64,000 nucleotides of DNA, from assembly GCA_023428295.1 (NCBI GenBank), contig JAEYYV010000074.1, positions 9,710 to 73,709 of the forward strand. The letters run 5' to 3'. A program made the translations under genes and the position numbers. The DNA is from Pseudomonadota bacterium (GTDB lineage: Bacteria > Myxococcota_A > Polyangia > Haliangiales > Haliangiaceae). The notes beneath the pieces are model-generated. The model saw only the letters and a list, made by a program, of their open reading frames with translations. It ran no database searches and was not told the origin of the DNA. Below, piece by piece: positions 25,184 through 34,538 of this stretch; the stretch's first letter is position 1, and the number at the start of each line of letters is the position of its first letter.

Positions 25184-27553
25184 GTGGGTGGCCAAGCTGC
25201 CGAGCAGATCATCGCCGGCGTTGTCCTGAGCGAGCGTCTGGCAGTGACCATGTACGGCGCGATCCACCGCGCGCAGTTCGAGGGTCAGCGGAATCAACGC
25301 GGGCTCGTCGTGGACCCGAAGATGCTGGCCGAGTCGTCGTTCCGCATGGCGCTCACGGACGGCACGATCGTTCACTCGGTCACCGCGCTCCAGCACCCGA
25401 ACATCGTCCCCACGGTCACCGTGGAAGATGGCGGTCCGGATGTCGTCATCGTCACGCGTGGCGTCGGCCGCTACGTCACGGTGCAGGACCTGATCGCGTC
25501 GGCGAAGGCCAACCGAGGGCAGGGCGGCAAGCTCGCGCTCCCCGTCGCCGCGGCGATCGGCAAGAGCGTCGTCGAGGCGCTCGCCACGGCGCACAAAGCG
25601 AAGGTCGTACACGGCGCCGTACATCCGCGCAGCGTGCTTGTCGATGAAGACGGCACCGTTCGCCTCGCCGACTTCATCGTCGGACGCGCGCTGACCACCG
25701 CCGTCGCGCAAGGCGCCGACTCGGCGCTGTGGCGCGGGCTCGCGGGCTATCTGGCGCCGGAGCTCGTCGTCGGCGAAGAGCCCGACTTCGCGGCGGACGT
25801 GTTCGCGTGCGGCGCGATGCTGTTCACGATGCTGTCGGGCGAAGCGCCGCCGGGAACGCTGCATGTCACGCCTGCCGTCGAGCGGCTCGTGCAGCGCGCG
25901 CTCGATACCGATGTCACCCGGCGCTACAAGAACGCATCGGACCTCCTCGAGAACTTGCTCGAGGCGTTCGAGGACGATCGCTGGGAGGTCGCGACGCGAG
26001 GCGAGGTGATCAAAGCGGCGGGGCTCATGCGCGCGGGCAGCGAGAGCGGACTCGACGATGCGACCGAGGATCTGCTCGCGTCGCTCGGTAACTCCGCGGT
26101 CAACGTGACGCCGATGCGTCCATCGATGGACTCGCGTGCGGCCGAGATCAACGCGCGTCACACGAAGACGCCGACGAGCCAGAACCGCCTCGACGCGCTG
26201 CTCGCGGATCTCGACGATTCGCGCGAGCACACGTCCGTCGACGACATGGGCTTCAAGCGCGATCCCATCTCCGAGCTGATCCAGATGGATCCGCGCAAGA
26301 AGGAGGCGATCGTCCAGGTCAAGCCGGTGCGCTCGTCGGCGCGCGTGCCGTCGCTCGACGATCCCGACGAGGACACGCCGCTGCCGCTCCCCGCCCGCGA
26401 CTCTGACTCCGACATGCGCTATCACGCGCGCGGTTCGTCCAAGGACGAAGCGGCAGCGATGGACGCGCTCGCCGGTCTCGACGAGCCGGTGCGCCGTATG
26501 TCGAGCGCGGCCGAGCAAGCGACTGTCGCCGCGGAGAAGCTCGAGTCGGCCGCGCGTCGCGCCGAAGCGGCGGCGAAGCGGGTGGACACCGGCGATACGA
26601 AGGTTGTCGCCAGTGAGGACAGCAAGAAGGCGCCGTCGCCGCGCGTGGTGGCAACGCCCAACCTCGCCGAGATTCCGGACTTCCAAGAGCTGCCCACGCC
26701 GCGCCTCAAGAGCCGCGCGGTCGGCATCATCTCGATGCTCGTCGTGATCGGCGGCGCCGTCGGCTTCTATTACATCTATCAAGATCAGAAGGCGCAGCGC
26801 GCGAAGAACGAGGAGCAGCAGAAGCAAGCCGAGATCGATCGCCAGAACAAGGAAGTCGAGCTCCGCAACAAGCAGAAGGACCGAGGCTCGATCACGTACA
26901 AGATCGAGCCCGGCGAAGCGCGTCCCGGCAGCGTGTGGCTCAAGCTCGGTCGCTCGGGACCGGACTTCCACACGCTCCCGCTCTCGTCGAGTCAGATGCA
27001 CCGCATCCGCATCGAGCTCGATGGCTATCAAGCGGTGGACACCGAGGTGCTCGCTGCGAACTGGTCGGTGGTCGACGACAAGGCTGCCGGATCCGGCTCG
27101 GACACGGAGCGCGCAGGCCTCGTGCAGAAGAAGGCGACCGTGAACATCACGCTCAAAGCCGCCGGCAAGAGCAAGGATGGCAAGTCACTCGCCGAGCCGC
27201 TGCCCGCGCGTCCGCCGAACCTCGCGGTCGAGGCGACCGGCTTCACGCCTGGGGAAGGTCCGATCAACATCCAGACAAGTCCGCCCGGTGCGGAGGTCTG
27301 GTTGCTCATCGGTTACGGCGACACCGGTACGCCGTTTCCCACGGTGGCGGGACGTCCGTACGAGCTGCGTGCGCTGATGGATGGATACAAGCCGGGCTAC
27401 GCGTCGATCACCGAAGACGAGTGGCGCGATGGCGGCAATCCAAACATCCCGATCGACGAGGCCAAGAAGAAGTCGACGATCGAGAAGACGCTCACGCTCG
27501 TGCCGGACCCGGATTGGGTCGACCCCAAGGACAAGAAGAAGAAGGGGAAGTAG
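25184..27553 (+). CDS. membrane-anchored pseudokinase with C-terminal PEGA-like domains
   Basis: This is a 789-aa protein with GTG at 25184. Residues ~10-265 have the Ser/Thr kinase fold, including LQHPNIVPTV, HGAVHPRSVLVDEDG, GLAGYLAPELVVG and the DVFACGAMLF helix. The catalytic loop is HGA (143-145) instead of HRD, DFG is DFI (163-165), and the glycine-rich loop is missing, so phosphotransfer is unlikely. Then come a ~240-residue disordered linker with a coiled coil near 440-467, one transmembrane segment at ~512-532, and a charged stalk. Exported beta-domains follow with TSPPGAEVWLLIG and YELRALMDGYKPG, like PEGA domains. It probably senses or scaffolds at the envelope. Confidence 0.85.
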   Translation: MGGQAAEQIIAGVVLSERLAVTMYGAIHRAQFEGQRNQRGLVVDPKMLAESSFRMALTDGTIVHSVTALQHPNIVPTVTVEDGGPDVVIVTRGVGRYVTVQDLIASAKANRGQGGKLALPVAAAIGKSVVEALATAHKAKVVHGAVHPRSVLVDEDGTVRLADFIVGRALTTAVAQGADSALWRGLAGYLAPELVVGEEPDFAADVFACGAMLFTMLSGEAPPGTLHVTPAVERLVQRALDTDVTRRYKNASDLLENLLEAFEDDRWEVATRGEVIKAAGLMRAGSESGLDDATEDLLASLGNSAVNVTPMRPSMDSRAAEINARHTKTPTSQNRLDALLADLDDSREHTSVDDMGFKRDPISELIQMDPRKKEAIVQVKPVRSSARVPSLDDPDEDTPLPLPARDSDSDMRYHARGSSKDEAAAMDALAGLDEPVRRMSSAAEQATVAAEKLESAARRAEAAAKRVDTGDTKVVASEDSKKAPSPRVVATPNLAEIPDFQELPTPRLKSRAVGIISMLVVIGGAVGFYYIYQDQKAQRAKNEEQQKQAEIDRQNKEVELRNKQKDRGSITYKIEPGEARPGSVWLKLGRSGPDFHTLPLSSSQMHRIRIELDGYQAVDTEVLAANWSVVDDKAAGSGSDTERAGLVQKKATVNITLKAAGKSKDGKSLAEPLPARPPNLAVEATGFTPGEGPINIQTSPPGAEVWLLIGYGDTGTPFPTVAGRPYELRALMDGYKPGYASITEDEWRDGGNPNIPIDEAKKKSTIEKTLTLVPDPDWVDPKDKKKKGK

Positions 27554-28722
27554 TGGCGGGGGGCCGTACCCTGCACGTGCGTTGTTCGACCTGGGAGCAG
27601 GTCGAGACCTTCTATTCGCGAAAGCTTCGCAAAGGGAAGCTGCTCTCGATGAAGGTGCCGTTCGCGGCGACGCCCGGCGGTTCGGTCACGCTCGGTCTCG
27701 AGCTGCCCAACGAGGTCGTGGTCGCGATCGATGGCACGGTGCTGAAGGCGTCGCCGATCGATGGCGATACGAAGACGTGGATCGAGGTCGAGCTTCACGG
27801 CTTCACCGACGAGGTCGTGCAGCGGATCAAGTCGATGGCGGCCGCGGTCGCGACGCCCGCCGCCGCGCCAACCCCGCGGGCGCCCACGCCCCCGCCTGCG
27901 ATGGACACGACGCCCGTCGTGCCCACCGTGACCAAGCCTGCGGTCTCGCGCACGGCGACGGCGCAAGCGAGCGAGGATCTTCCCGCCGACGAGCGCGCCC
28001 TGTTCCAGCACCTGACCGCGGAGCTGAAGCGCATGCGCCAGGCCGCGGTGCACGAGGTGCTCGGCGTGGATCGCGATGCGGACGCCGACGCGATCCGCGC
28101 GGGGTGGATGCGGCTCGTACGCCGGCATCACCCGGACCTCGTCGCGCGTCGCAAAGCGCCGGCGATCACGCCCCTCGCCGAGGAGCTGACGATCCTCGCC
28201 AACCGCGCCTACGCTCGCTTGCGCGTGGCGCTCGTCGCCGAAGGACGTGCGACGACAATCGGCGCCACCGTGCAAGCGCCGCCCGGATGGCTCGTCGGCT
28301 TCGACGACATCGCGAGCGCGGGGCGCACGCCGGCCGCGATCAAAGCAGAAGCCCCAAAGCGCTCTCCCGTCGCATCGATACCACCGCCGATCGGCGAGGC
28401 GACCGCGAGCCCGCAGCTCCACGGCGGCGATACGTTCGAGACCCGCGCGCGCGCGATGCTCGTGCAAGGCGAACCGGACAACGCGCAGGAGGTGCTCGCC
28501 GCGGCGCTCGTCGTGTATCCGCGTTCGCGACCGCTGCGCTCGCTGTACTACGTCGCGTCCGCCGTCGCCGCGCTCGACAAGGGCGAGGTCATGCTCGCCA
28601 CGTCGCAGCTCGAGACGGCGCTCGCGCACTACGAGCAGTGCGTGGAGGCATCGCGCATCCTCGATTATCTCCGGCACAGCAACGGCCATGATCGCGACGT
28701 GATCCGGAGTCTGTTCGAGTGA
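27553..28722 (+). CDS. PilZ-like domain / J-domain protein
   Basis: This is a 389-aa protein whose GTG at 27553 overlaps the pseudokinase stop. Residues 1-95 look like the PilZ-like domain common in myxobacterial proteins (TLHVRCSTWEQVETFYSRKL, then a beta-barrel), but the c-di-GMP RxxxR motif is not obvious. A Pro/Ala-rich linker follows. Residues ~163-215 are a J-domain with HEVLGVDRDADADAIRAGW and the essential HPD at 193-195. The C-terminal ~100 residues are TPR-like helices. A J-domain stimulates Hsp70 ATPase, and an Hsp70 gene overlaps its stop by four bases (GTGA), so they are probably partners. Confidence 0.85.
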   Translation: MAGGRTLHVRCSTWEQVETFYSRKLRKGKLLSMKVPFAATPGGSVTLGLELPNEVVVAIDGTVLKASPIDGDTKTWIEVELHGFTDEVVQRIKSMAAAVATPAAAPTPRAPTPPPAMDTTPVVPTVTKPAVSRTATAQASEDLPADERALFQHLTAELKRMRQAAVHEVLGVDRDADADAIRAGWMRLVRRHHPDLVARRKAPAITPLAEELTILANRAYARLRVALVAEGRATTIGATVQAPPGWLVGFDDIASAGRTPAAIKAEAPKRSPVASIPPPIGEATASPQLHGGDTFETRARAMLVQGEPDNAQEVLAAALVVYPRSRPLRSLYYVASAVAALDKGEVMLATSQLETALAHYEQCVEASRILDYLRHSNGHDRDVIRSLFE

Positions 28723-30314
28723 GCATCGATCGCAGCTTGGGAGTCGGCATCGACCTGGGCACGACGAACTCGGTCGTCGCGGTGCTCGATCGCGATGGCG
28801 CGCCGCGCATCCTGACCACGCCCGAAGGCTCGACGACGATGCCGTCGCTCGTGTGGTACTCGCCGGACGGCCCCGTGGTGGGGGAGGAAGCGCGCGAAGG
28901 ACTCGAGCACTCGCCCGATGTCACGATCTTCGGAGCGAAGCGTCTGCTCGGCCGGCGCTACGATCACCCGGACATTCGCAGGCTCGCGCGCTCGCTGCCG
29001 TACGAGCTCACCGAGGCACCGAACGGCGACACCTGGATCGCGCTCGGCAACGGCCGGCTGGTCTCACCCGAGGAGGTGTGCGCGCTGATCCTGCAGAAGC
29101 TACGCAAGGTGGCCGAGGCGCACTTCAAGAAGCCGGTGACACGCGCGGTGATCACGATCCCCGCGTGGTACGACGCCGCGCAGCGACAGGCGACCAAGGA
29201 TGCGGCGCAGATCGCCGGCATCAGCGTGATGCGCTTGCTCAGCGAGCCCACCGCCGCTGCTCTCGGACACGGTGCGCATCGCGGCGACGATCGTCGCTTC
29301 CTCGTCTGCGATCTCGGTGGCGGCACGTTCGACGTCGCGGCGGTCGACGTGCAGGGCGGCACGTTCGAGGTGCTCGCGACCACGGGCGATCCGTTCCTCG
29401 GCGGCGATGACGTCGATCACGCGATGGTCGATCACCTCGTGCGCGATGTCCGCATGCAGAAGGGCTTCGACATCTCGAGCGACTCCATCGCGATCGAGCG
29501 CCTGCGGATCACGGCGCAGCGCGCGAAGCACGATCTGTCGTCGGCGAGCGGCACGTCGCTGCAGATTCCCGAGCTCGTGCAGCTGCCGTCGGGGCGCGCG
29601 GTCGAATACGACAAGGCGATCCGGCGCGACGAGCTCGAGCTGTGGACGGCGCCGCTCGTGCGCCGGCTCGAAGCGCCGATCAAAGACGCGCTCGCGCGGT
29701 GTGGCCGCAAAGCGAGCGACGTGCAGGAGATCCTGCTCGTCGGCGGCATGACGCGAATGCCGGCGATCAGGAAAGAGATCCAGCGCGTCCTCGGTAGAGA
29801 GCCGCGCGTGATCGCGAATCCCGAGGAGGTCGTCGCCGTCGGTGCGGCGCTCGAGGTCGCGCGCCTCGAGGGGAGCATCGATGGCATCTTGCTCATCGAT
29901 GTGACCGCGCGCGGGATCATGATGTCGGTCGGCGGCGCGGGCTCGACCGGCACGGATCCCTGCGAGCTCGTCATCGCTCGCAGCTCGGTCGTCCCCACGC
30001 GCGAACATCGCGTGTTCGCGACGCGCAAGGATGATCAGACGCGGATCGACTTCGACATCTGGGAAGGTGAATCCCCGGATCCATCCCAGAACCGCCATCT
30101 GTGTCGCTACGCGGTGCTCGATCTTCCCGAGGCAACCGCGGGAGACGTGCTGGTCCTCGTCGAAGTGACGCTGGACACCGACGGCACGATTCGCCTCGGC
30201 GCGAGCGAGATGGTGTCCGGAGAGCGCCTCCAGCTCGAACAAGTGTTTCATGCGGGCCTTGCCCGCTCCGATGTCGTGCGCCTCGCGAAGGCCATGGCAG
30301 AATCGGCGCCGTGA
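28719..30314 (+). CDS. Hsp70 family chaperone, short form
   Basis: This is a 531-aa DnaK relative. The nucleotide-binding domain is intact: GVGIDLGTTNSVVAVL, FGAKRLLGRRY, TIPAWYDAAQRQATKDA, LLSEPTAAALG, CDLGGGTFDVA and EILLVGGMTRMPAIRK. The substrate-binding part after residue ~390 is short (about 140 residues against ~250) and appears to keep a beta-sandwich but lose most of the helical lid. It is a specialised paralogue rather than housekeeping DnaK. It sits between a J-domain protein and a thioredoxin lipoprotein, with GTGA overlaps on both sides, implying a dedicated chaperone unit. Confidence 0.93.
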   Translation: MSIDRSLGVGIDLGTTNSVVAVLDRDGAPRILTTPEGSTTMPSLVWYSPDGPVVGEEAREGLEHSPDVTIFGAKRLLGRRYDHPDIRRLARSLPYELTEAPNGDTWIALGNGRLVSPEEVCALILQKLRKVAEAHFKKPVTRAVITIPAWYDAAQRQATKDAAQIAGISVMRLLSEPTAAALGHGAHRGDDRRFLVCDLGGGTFDVAAVDVQGGTFEVLATTGDPFLGGDDVDHAMVDHLVRDVRMQKGFDISSDSIAIERLRITAQRAKHDLSSASGTSLQIPELVQLPSGRAVEYDKAIRRDELELWTAPLVRRLEAPIKDALARCGRKASDVQEILLVGGMTRMPAIRKEIQRVLGREPRVIANPEEVVAVGAALEVARLEGSIDGILLIDVTARGIMMSVGGAGSTGTDPCELVIARSSVVPTREHRVFATRKDDQTRIDFDIWEGESPDPSQNRHLCRYAVLDLPEATAGDVLVLVEVTLDTDGTIRLGASEMVSGERLQLEQVFHAGLARSDVVRLAKAMAESAP

Positions 30315-30733
30315 GAACGGTCGCATTCGTGGTGCTCGCTGCGTGCGGTGGAGCACCCAGCCATCCGGCGGCCCCTGCCACGACGGCGCCCCCCGAGAAG
30401 ACCGCGCAGATCAATCGCCCCGGTGAGCTGATCGATATCGAGGCGCAGCTGCCGGTGGGATACGTAGCCGTCGTCGATTTCTGGGGCGAGCACTGCGGCG
30501 CGTGCGTGGTCGTCAGCGGAATGCTGGCGGTGCAGGTCGCGCTCGACGATCGGGTCGTGATCCGCAAGGTCGACGTGGGAGACGGATTCACCCCTGTCGC
30601 GCAGCACTACAAGATCGGTGCGCTGCCGCACTTTCGCGTCTACGACAAGCAGAAGCGGATGCGCTACCTGCTCGTGGGGAACGACACACTGAAGGCGCCC
30701 GAGCTCGCGAAGCAACTCGCCGACGAGCCGTGA
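30311..30733 (+). CDS. thioredoxin-fold lipoprotein
   Basis: This is a 140-aa exported protein. The GTG start at 30311 overlaps the Hsp70 stop. The signal peptide ends in a lipobox with Cys12 (VLAAC). After a Pro/Ala spacer the thioredoxin domain shows VVDFWGEHCGACVVVSGM with a CGAC active site, and the cis-Pro motif IGALPHFRVYD. A CGAC instead of CGPC alters redox potential but keeps both Cys residues, so a reductase or isomerase role outside the cytoplasm is likely. Its place behind Hsp70 and J-protein genes hints at envelope protein folding, although those are cytoplasmic. Confidence 0.88.
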   Translation: MRTVAFVVLAACGGAPSHPAAPATTAPPEKTAQINRPGELIDIEAQLPVGYVAVVDFWGEHCGACVVVSGMLAVQVALDDRVVIRKVDVGDGFTPVAQHYKIGALPHFRVYDKQKRMRYLLVGNDTLKAPELAKQLADEP

Positions 30734-30753
30734 GCGGCATATCCTTCGTCACG

Positions 30754-32394
30754 ATGTTCGGCCGCGTTCTCGCAGCATCTCTCGTGGTGTCCAGCTTGGT
30801 GTCACCCGCGAGCGCTGTGCCCGGTGTGTGTCACATCGTCGACGTGCAGCTGCAGCCTCAGGCGCGAACGGATCTGCGTCCGGCGCGCAGCATGGCGCCG
30901 CAGATCGTGGTCTGGGTCGAGGACACGCAGGGCAACTTCATCGAGACCGTGTTCATCACGCAGGCGGTCGGCACGTACGGCCTCGGCAATCGCCCGGGAC
31001 GCTACGACTTCAACAGCGCGCCGATGTGGCCGTACGGTCGGCGCACGACGACGTTTCCGGTGTGGGCCACGAAGAAGCCCGAGCGGTTCGACTCGATCGT
31101 GTTCCAGGACGGCAACGAGAGCAACCTCTCGCACGCGTTCGACGAGAGCTCGCGCGAGGCGCACTTCTGCCGGCCGATGACGCCGAACCCGGCCAACCCG
31201 AAAGACTCGGCGCACTACGATGCGCTCACGTGCGCGTCGCCGAACGCGGTGTTCACCGACAAGGGCACGCGCGACGCGAGCATCCAGAGCAAGTATCCAC
31301 CGCGCCAGGACATGACGCGGGTCCCGGGGACCGACGCCGCGAGCGTCGACACGTTCCGCGACATGAACCCGTACGACGCGATCTCGCACGCGACGCCCCC
31401 GGTGGGGCAGCTCGCGACGATCGGATGGCCGTTGCCATTCGATCTGTCGGCGGGCGACTACGTGGTGTTTGTCGAGGTCTCCACCGAGTACGACCACAAC
31501 GCGACGTACAGCGAGGCCGCGCGGCCGAGTCCCACCGTGACGTTCAGCGACTACGGCGAGCCGTATCGCGGTCAGCCGTCGGTCGTGTATCGCGTGCCGT
31601 TCACCATCGCCGACGAGACGCGGCTCGCGCAGACCGACACGTACGCGGGGTACGGAGATCCGGAAGGTGACGACGGAGTGCTTCGCGCGCCGGACTCGAC
31701 GATCTCCACCAACGTCGTCGGCTCCGGCGTGGGTCGGCTCGCGCTCGTGACCGATGCGGAAGGACAGTTTCGCGTGCGTGTGCGATCGCGCGTGGAGCTC
31801 GATGTCATCGTTCCGAACAAGCCATCACAGCTCGCCACGACCACGCTGACGAGCCGCACGGCGACGATCTCGTTCGTCGCGCCGGGCGACGACGCGGTGA
31901 TGGGCACCGTGCGCACGTACGAGATCCGGTTTCGCGCGGGCGACACGCAGTTCACCCTCGACAACTTCGACGCGCCGGACACCACCGTGGTGCCGCCGGC
32001 CGGCGTGCCGGTGCCCGCGGGCGAGTTACAGACGATCGAAGTGCCGGGCCTGCTCCCCGAGACGGAGTACACCGTGGGCATCCGCGCGATCGATGACTGC
32101 AAGAACGCGAGCGACATCGCGTCGATCACGTTCACCACGCCACCGCGCTTTGTCGGCGAGGTCGACGCGTGCTTCGTGGCAACGGCCGCGTACGGCTCGG
32201 CGCTCGCGAACGACGTCGCGGCGCTGCGCCACCTGCGTGACTCGGTGCTGCGCAGGACCGTCCTCGGCGAGCTGTTCGTCGAGTCGTATTACACGTTCGG
32301 TCCGCCGGTCGCGGGCTTCGTCGGCGAGAGCGAGCTGCTGCGAGCGACCGCGCGCTCCGCGCTGCAGCCGCTCGTGAACTTCGTGAAGCGCTAG
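30754..32394 (+). CDS. exported fibronectin-III-like protein with CFI-box C-terminal domain
   Basis: This is a 546-aa protein with a signal peptide cut after SPASA. The middle is beta-rich and contains a fibronectin type III-like domain (about residues 355-455, with LPETEYTVGIRAIDDC). The C-terminal ~75 residues begin CFVATAAYGSALANDVAALR and match the CFI-box-CTERM domain often found at the end of secreted proteins in Gram-negative bacteria. A GTG at 30730, in frame and overlapping the preceding stop, is an alternative start consistent with the GTGA overlaps upstream. Ligand and role are unknown. Its TAG overlaps the convergent S9 peptidase stop. Confidence 0.85.
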   Translation: MFGRVLAASLVVSSLVSPASAVPGVCHIVDVQLQPQARTDLRPARSMAPQIVVWVEDTQGNFIETVFITQAVGTYGLGNRPGRYDFNSAPMWPYGRRTTTFPVWATKKPERFDSIVFQDGNESNLSHAFDESSREAHFCRPMTPNPANPKDSAHYDALTCASPNAVFTDKGTRDASIQSKYPPRQDMTRVPGTDAASVDTFRDMNPYDAISHATPPVGQLATIGWPLPFDLSAGDYVVFVEVSTEYDHNATYSEAARPSPTVTFSDYGEPYRGQPSVVYRVPFTIADETRLAQTDTYAGYGDPEGDDGVLRAPDSTISTNVVGSGVGRLALVTDAEGQFRVRVRSRVELDVIVPNKPSQLATTTLTSRTATISFVAPGDDAVMGTVRTYEIRFRAGDTQFTLDNFDAPDTTVVPPAGVPVPAGELQTIEVPGLLPETEYTVGIRAIDDCKNASDIASITFTTPPRFVGEVDACFVATAAYGSALANDVAALRHLRDSVLRRTVLGELFVESYYTFGPPVAGFVGESELLRATARSALQPLVNFVKR

Positions 32395-34493
32395 AGCCCG
32401 GGGATGCCGTTCTTGCCGGCTTTGATCTGCAACGACGACGCGGCGAGCTCCTCGGCCGAGAGCGGCGCGTAGCTACCACCGAGATGCGCGGACAGGAACG
32501 CCTCCGCGAGACCGATGTACGCGATGCTGTTCTCGGGGCGCGCGAAGCCGTGGCCTTCGTCGGGGAACAGCGCGTACGTGACGGGGCGCTTCGCGGCGTT
32601 CATCGCGTCGACGATCTGCTCGGACTCGGCTTGCTTGACGCGCGGATCGTTCGCGCCTTGCACGATGAGCAGCGGCTTTGTGATCTTCGCGGCGTGTGTG
32701 AGTGGCGATGCGGCGACGAGGAGCGCCTTGCCCTCCTCGGTGGTCGGGTTGCCGATGCGCGCGTAGAACTCGTCGCGGATCGGCGCCCAGTACGCGGGAA
32801 TCGTCGCGAGGAGCGTGAGCAGGTTCGACGGACCCACGATGTCCACGCCGCACGCGAACACGTCGGGCGTCATCGCGAGACCGACCAACGTCGCGTAGCC
32901 GCCGTAGCTGCCGCCCATGATGCAGACCTTGTCCTTGGTGGTGACGTTCTTCGCGACGGCCCAGCTCACGGCGTCGAGGAGATCGTCGTGCATCGTCTTG
33001 CCCCACTGTAGATTGCCCGCGTTCAGGTGCTTCTTGCCAAAGCCCGCTGACGCGCGGAAGTTCACGGCGAGCACCGCGTAGCCGCGATTCGCGAGCAGCT
33101 GGTGCGTCGCGTCGTAGCCCCAGACGTCGCGGCCCCACGGACCGCCGTGGACGAGCAGCACCATCGGCACGGGCCCCGTCGCGGTCGCGGGCTTGGTGAG
33201 GTAGCTGACGAGCGAGAGGCCATCGCGCGCCTCGATCACGACGGGCTCCATCGCGACGAGCGGCAGGCTATCGAGCGCGGGCTGCGCTGCGAACAGGAGC
33301 GTCGCCTTCTTGGTCGCGCGCGTGTAGAGGTGATAGCGGCGCGGCTTCTGCGGCGAGCTCGTCGAGACGAGCCACGTCTTGTCGTCGAGCGTGCGCGTGT
33401 GGATGGCGACATCGGCGCCGGCGTCGATCTTCGCGAGCGCGGCAAGATCCGGCGCGAGCGACTTGTCGATCACCTTCCATGTCGTGCGCTCGTACATGAA
33501 CCGCACGGCCTGCGGCGCGCTGGTCTTGGGATGCAGCAGCACGGAGCTCGCATCGGCCTTCGGATCTTCGGCGAGGATCTTCGCGGTGGGCATGCCTCGG
33601 CCGAGCGTGATGCGTACGACAGCCGCGGTGTCGCGCCCGCGTGAATCGATGGCGAGCGCGCTCTTGCCGTCGGTCGACACCCACGCGATGTCGCTCGCGC
33701 GTGTGTCCTCGAACGGGATCGTGTCGACGGGGAACCACGTGCCACGCTCCGTCTTCGTCGGCGGACGCACGATGTTCAGGCTGCCGTCGGGGTTGCGCTT
33801 GGTCGCGAGCTTCACCTGAAACGTGTCGTCGAGGAAGAAGCTGGCCATCTCCTCGACAGGCTGCGTGATGAGGAGCGTGCGCTTGCCCGTGGCGAGATCG
33901 ATCTCGTACGGCTCCATCACCTTGCGATCGCGCTCGTTCATGAACACCGCGATCGATCCCGGCTTCTTGTGGCTGATGTGGCCGATGCTCGCGCGCACGC
34001 CGTCGATCGGCGTCAGGTCGGTGACCTTACCGTCGGCGAGGCTCACGCCGAACACGTGGAAGTCTTCGTTGCCGCCGACGTCCTGCGCGTAGACGAGGTG
34101 CTTGTTCGTGTACGCCCAGCGATAGCTGCGGATCGGACGCTTCGTGTCCGAGGTCACCGCCGTGGCCGCGTCGAGCTTGCCGATCGGCGCGACCCACACG
34201 TTCATGACGCCGTTCTCGGGCGCGAGCCACGAGATCTGCGTGCCGTCGGGCGAGAGCTGGACGTTGGTGCGATCGGGGTTGCCGAACAGCACGGCGCGCG
34301 GGATGAGGTCCGTGCGCGGAGTGCCCTGCGCTTGCGGTGGCTCGACGGGCGGCGGCGCCGGATCCGGAGCGCGCGGCGTGACGTCGGCCAGCGGATTCGG
34401 TGGCGGCGCAGCGACGGTCCTCGACGGCTTCGGCGTGCATGCGGCGATGGCGATCATCGATGTGATCGCGGCTACTCGCGAGATCGGCTTCAT
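32391..34493 (-). CDS. S9 family prolyl oligopeptidase-like lipoprotein
   Basis: This is a 700-aa serine peptidase. The signal peptide ends at lipobox Cys19 (AIAAC), followed by a long Pro/Ala linker. Residues ~60-430 form the beta-propeller (VQLSPDGTQISWLAPE, SYRWAYTNKHLVYAQD). The alpha/beta-hydrolase domain has LVHGGPWGRD, the nucleophile Ser in MGGSYGGYATL, Asp in VQGANDPRVKQ and His in FPDEGHGFARPEN. S9 enzymes cut short peptides, here probably at the cell surface. It diverges from manC across 45 bases and is convergent with the CFI-box gene. Confidence 0.94.
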   Translation of the reverse strand: MKPISRVAAITSMIAIAACTPKPSRTVAAPPPNPLADVTPRAPDPAPPPVEPPQAQGTPRTDLIPRAVLFGNPDRTNVQLSPDGTQISWLAPENGVMNVWVAPIGKLDAATAVTSDTKRPIRSYRWAYTNKHLVYAQDVGGNEDFHVFGVSLADGKVTDLTPIDGVRASIGHISHKKPGSIAVFMNERDRKVMEPYEIDLATGKRTLLITQPVEEMASFFLDDTFQVKLATKRNPDGSLNIVRPPTKTERGTWFPVDTIPFEDTRASDIAWVSTDGKSALAIDSRGRDTAAVVRITLGRGMPTAKILAEDPKADASSVLLHPKTSAPQAVRFMYERTTWKVIDKSLAPDLAALAKIDAGADVAIHTRTLDDKTWLVSTSSPQKPRRYHLYTRATKKATLLFAAQPALDSLPLVAMEPVVIEARDGLSLVSYLTKPATATGPVPMVLLVHGGPWGRDVWGYDATHQLLANRGYAVLAVNFRASAGFGKKHLNAGNLQWGKTMHDDLLDAVSWAVAKNVTTKDKVCIMGGSYGGYATLVGLAMTPDVFACGVDIVGPSNLLTLLATIPAYWAPIRDEFYARIGNPTTEEGKALLVAASPLTHAAKITKPLLIVQGANDPRVKQAESEQIVDAMNAAKRPVTYALFPDEGHGFARPENSIAYIGLAEAFLSAHLGGSYAPLSAEELAASSLQIKAGKNGIPGL

Positions 34494-34538
34494 GGCGCGG
34501 CGATACCACGGAGGAGTCGCCCGTGGGAGAGTGCGCCC

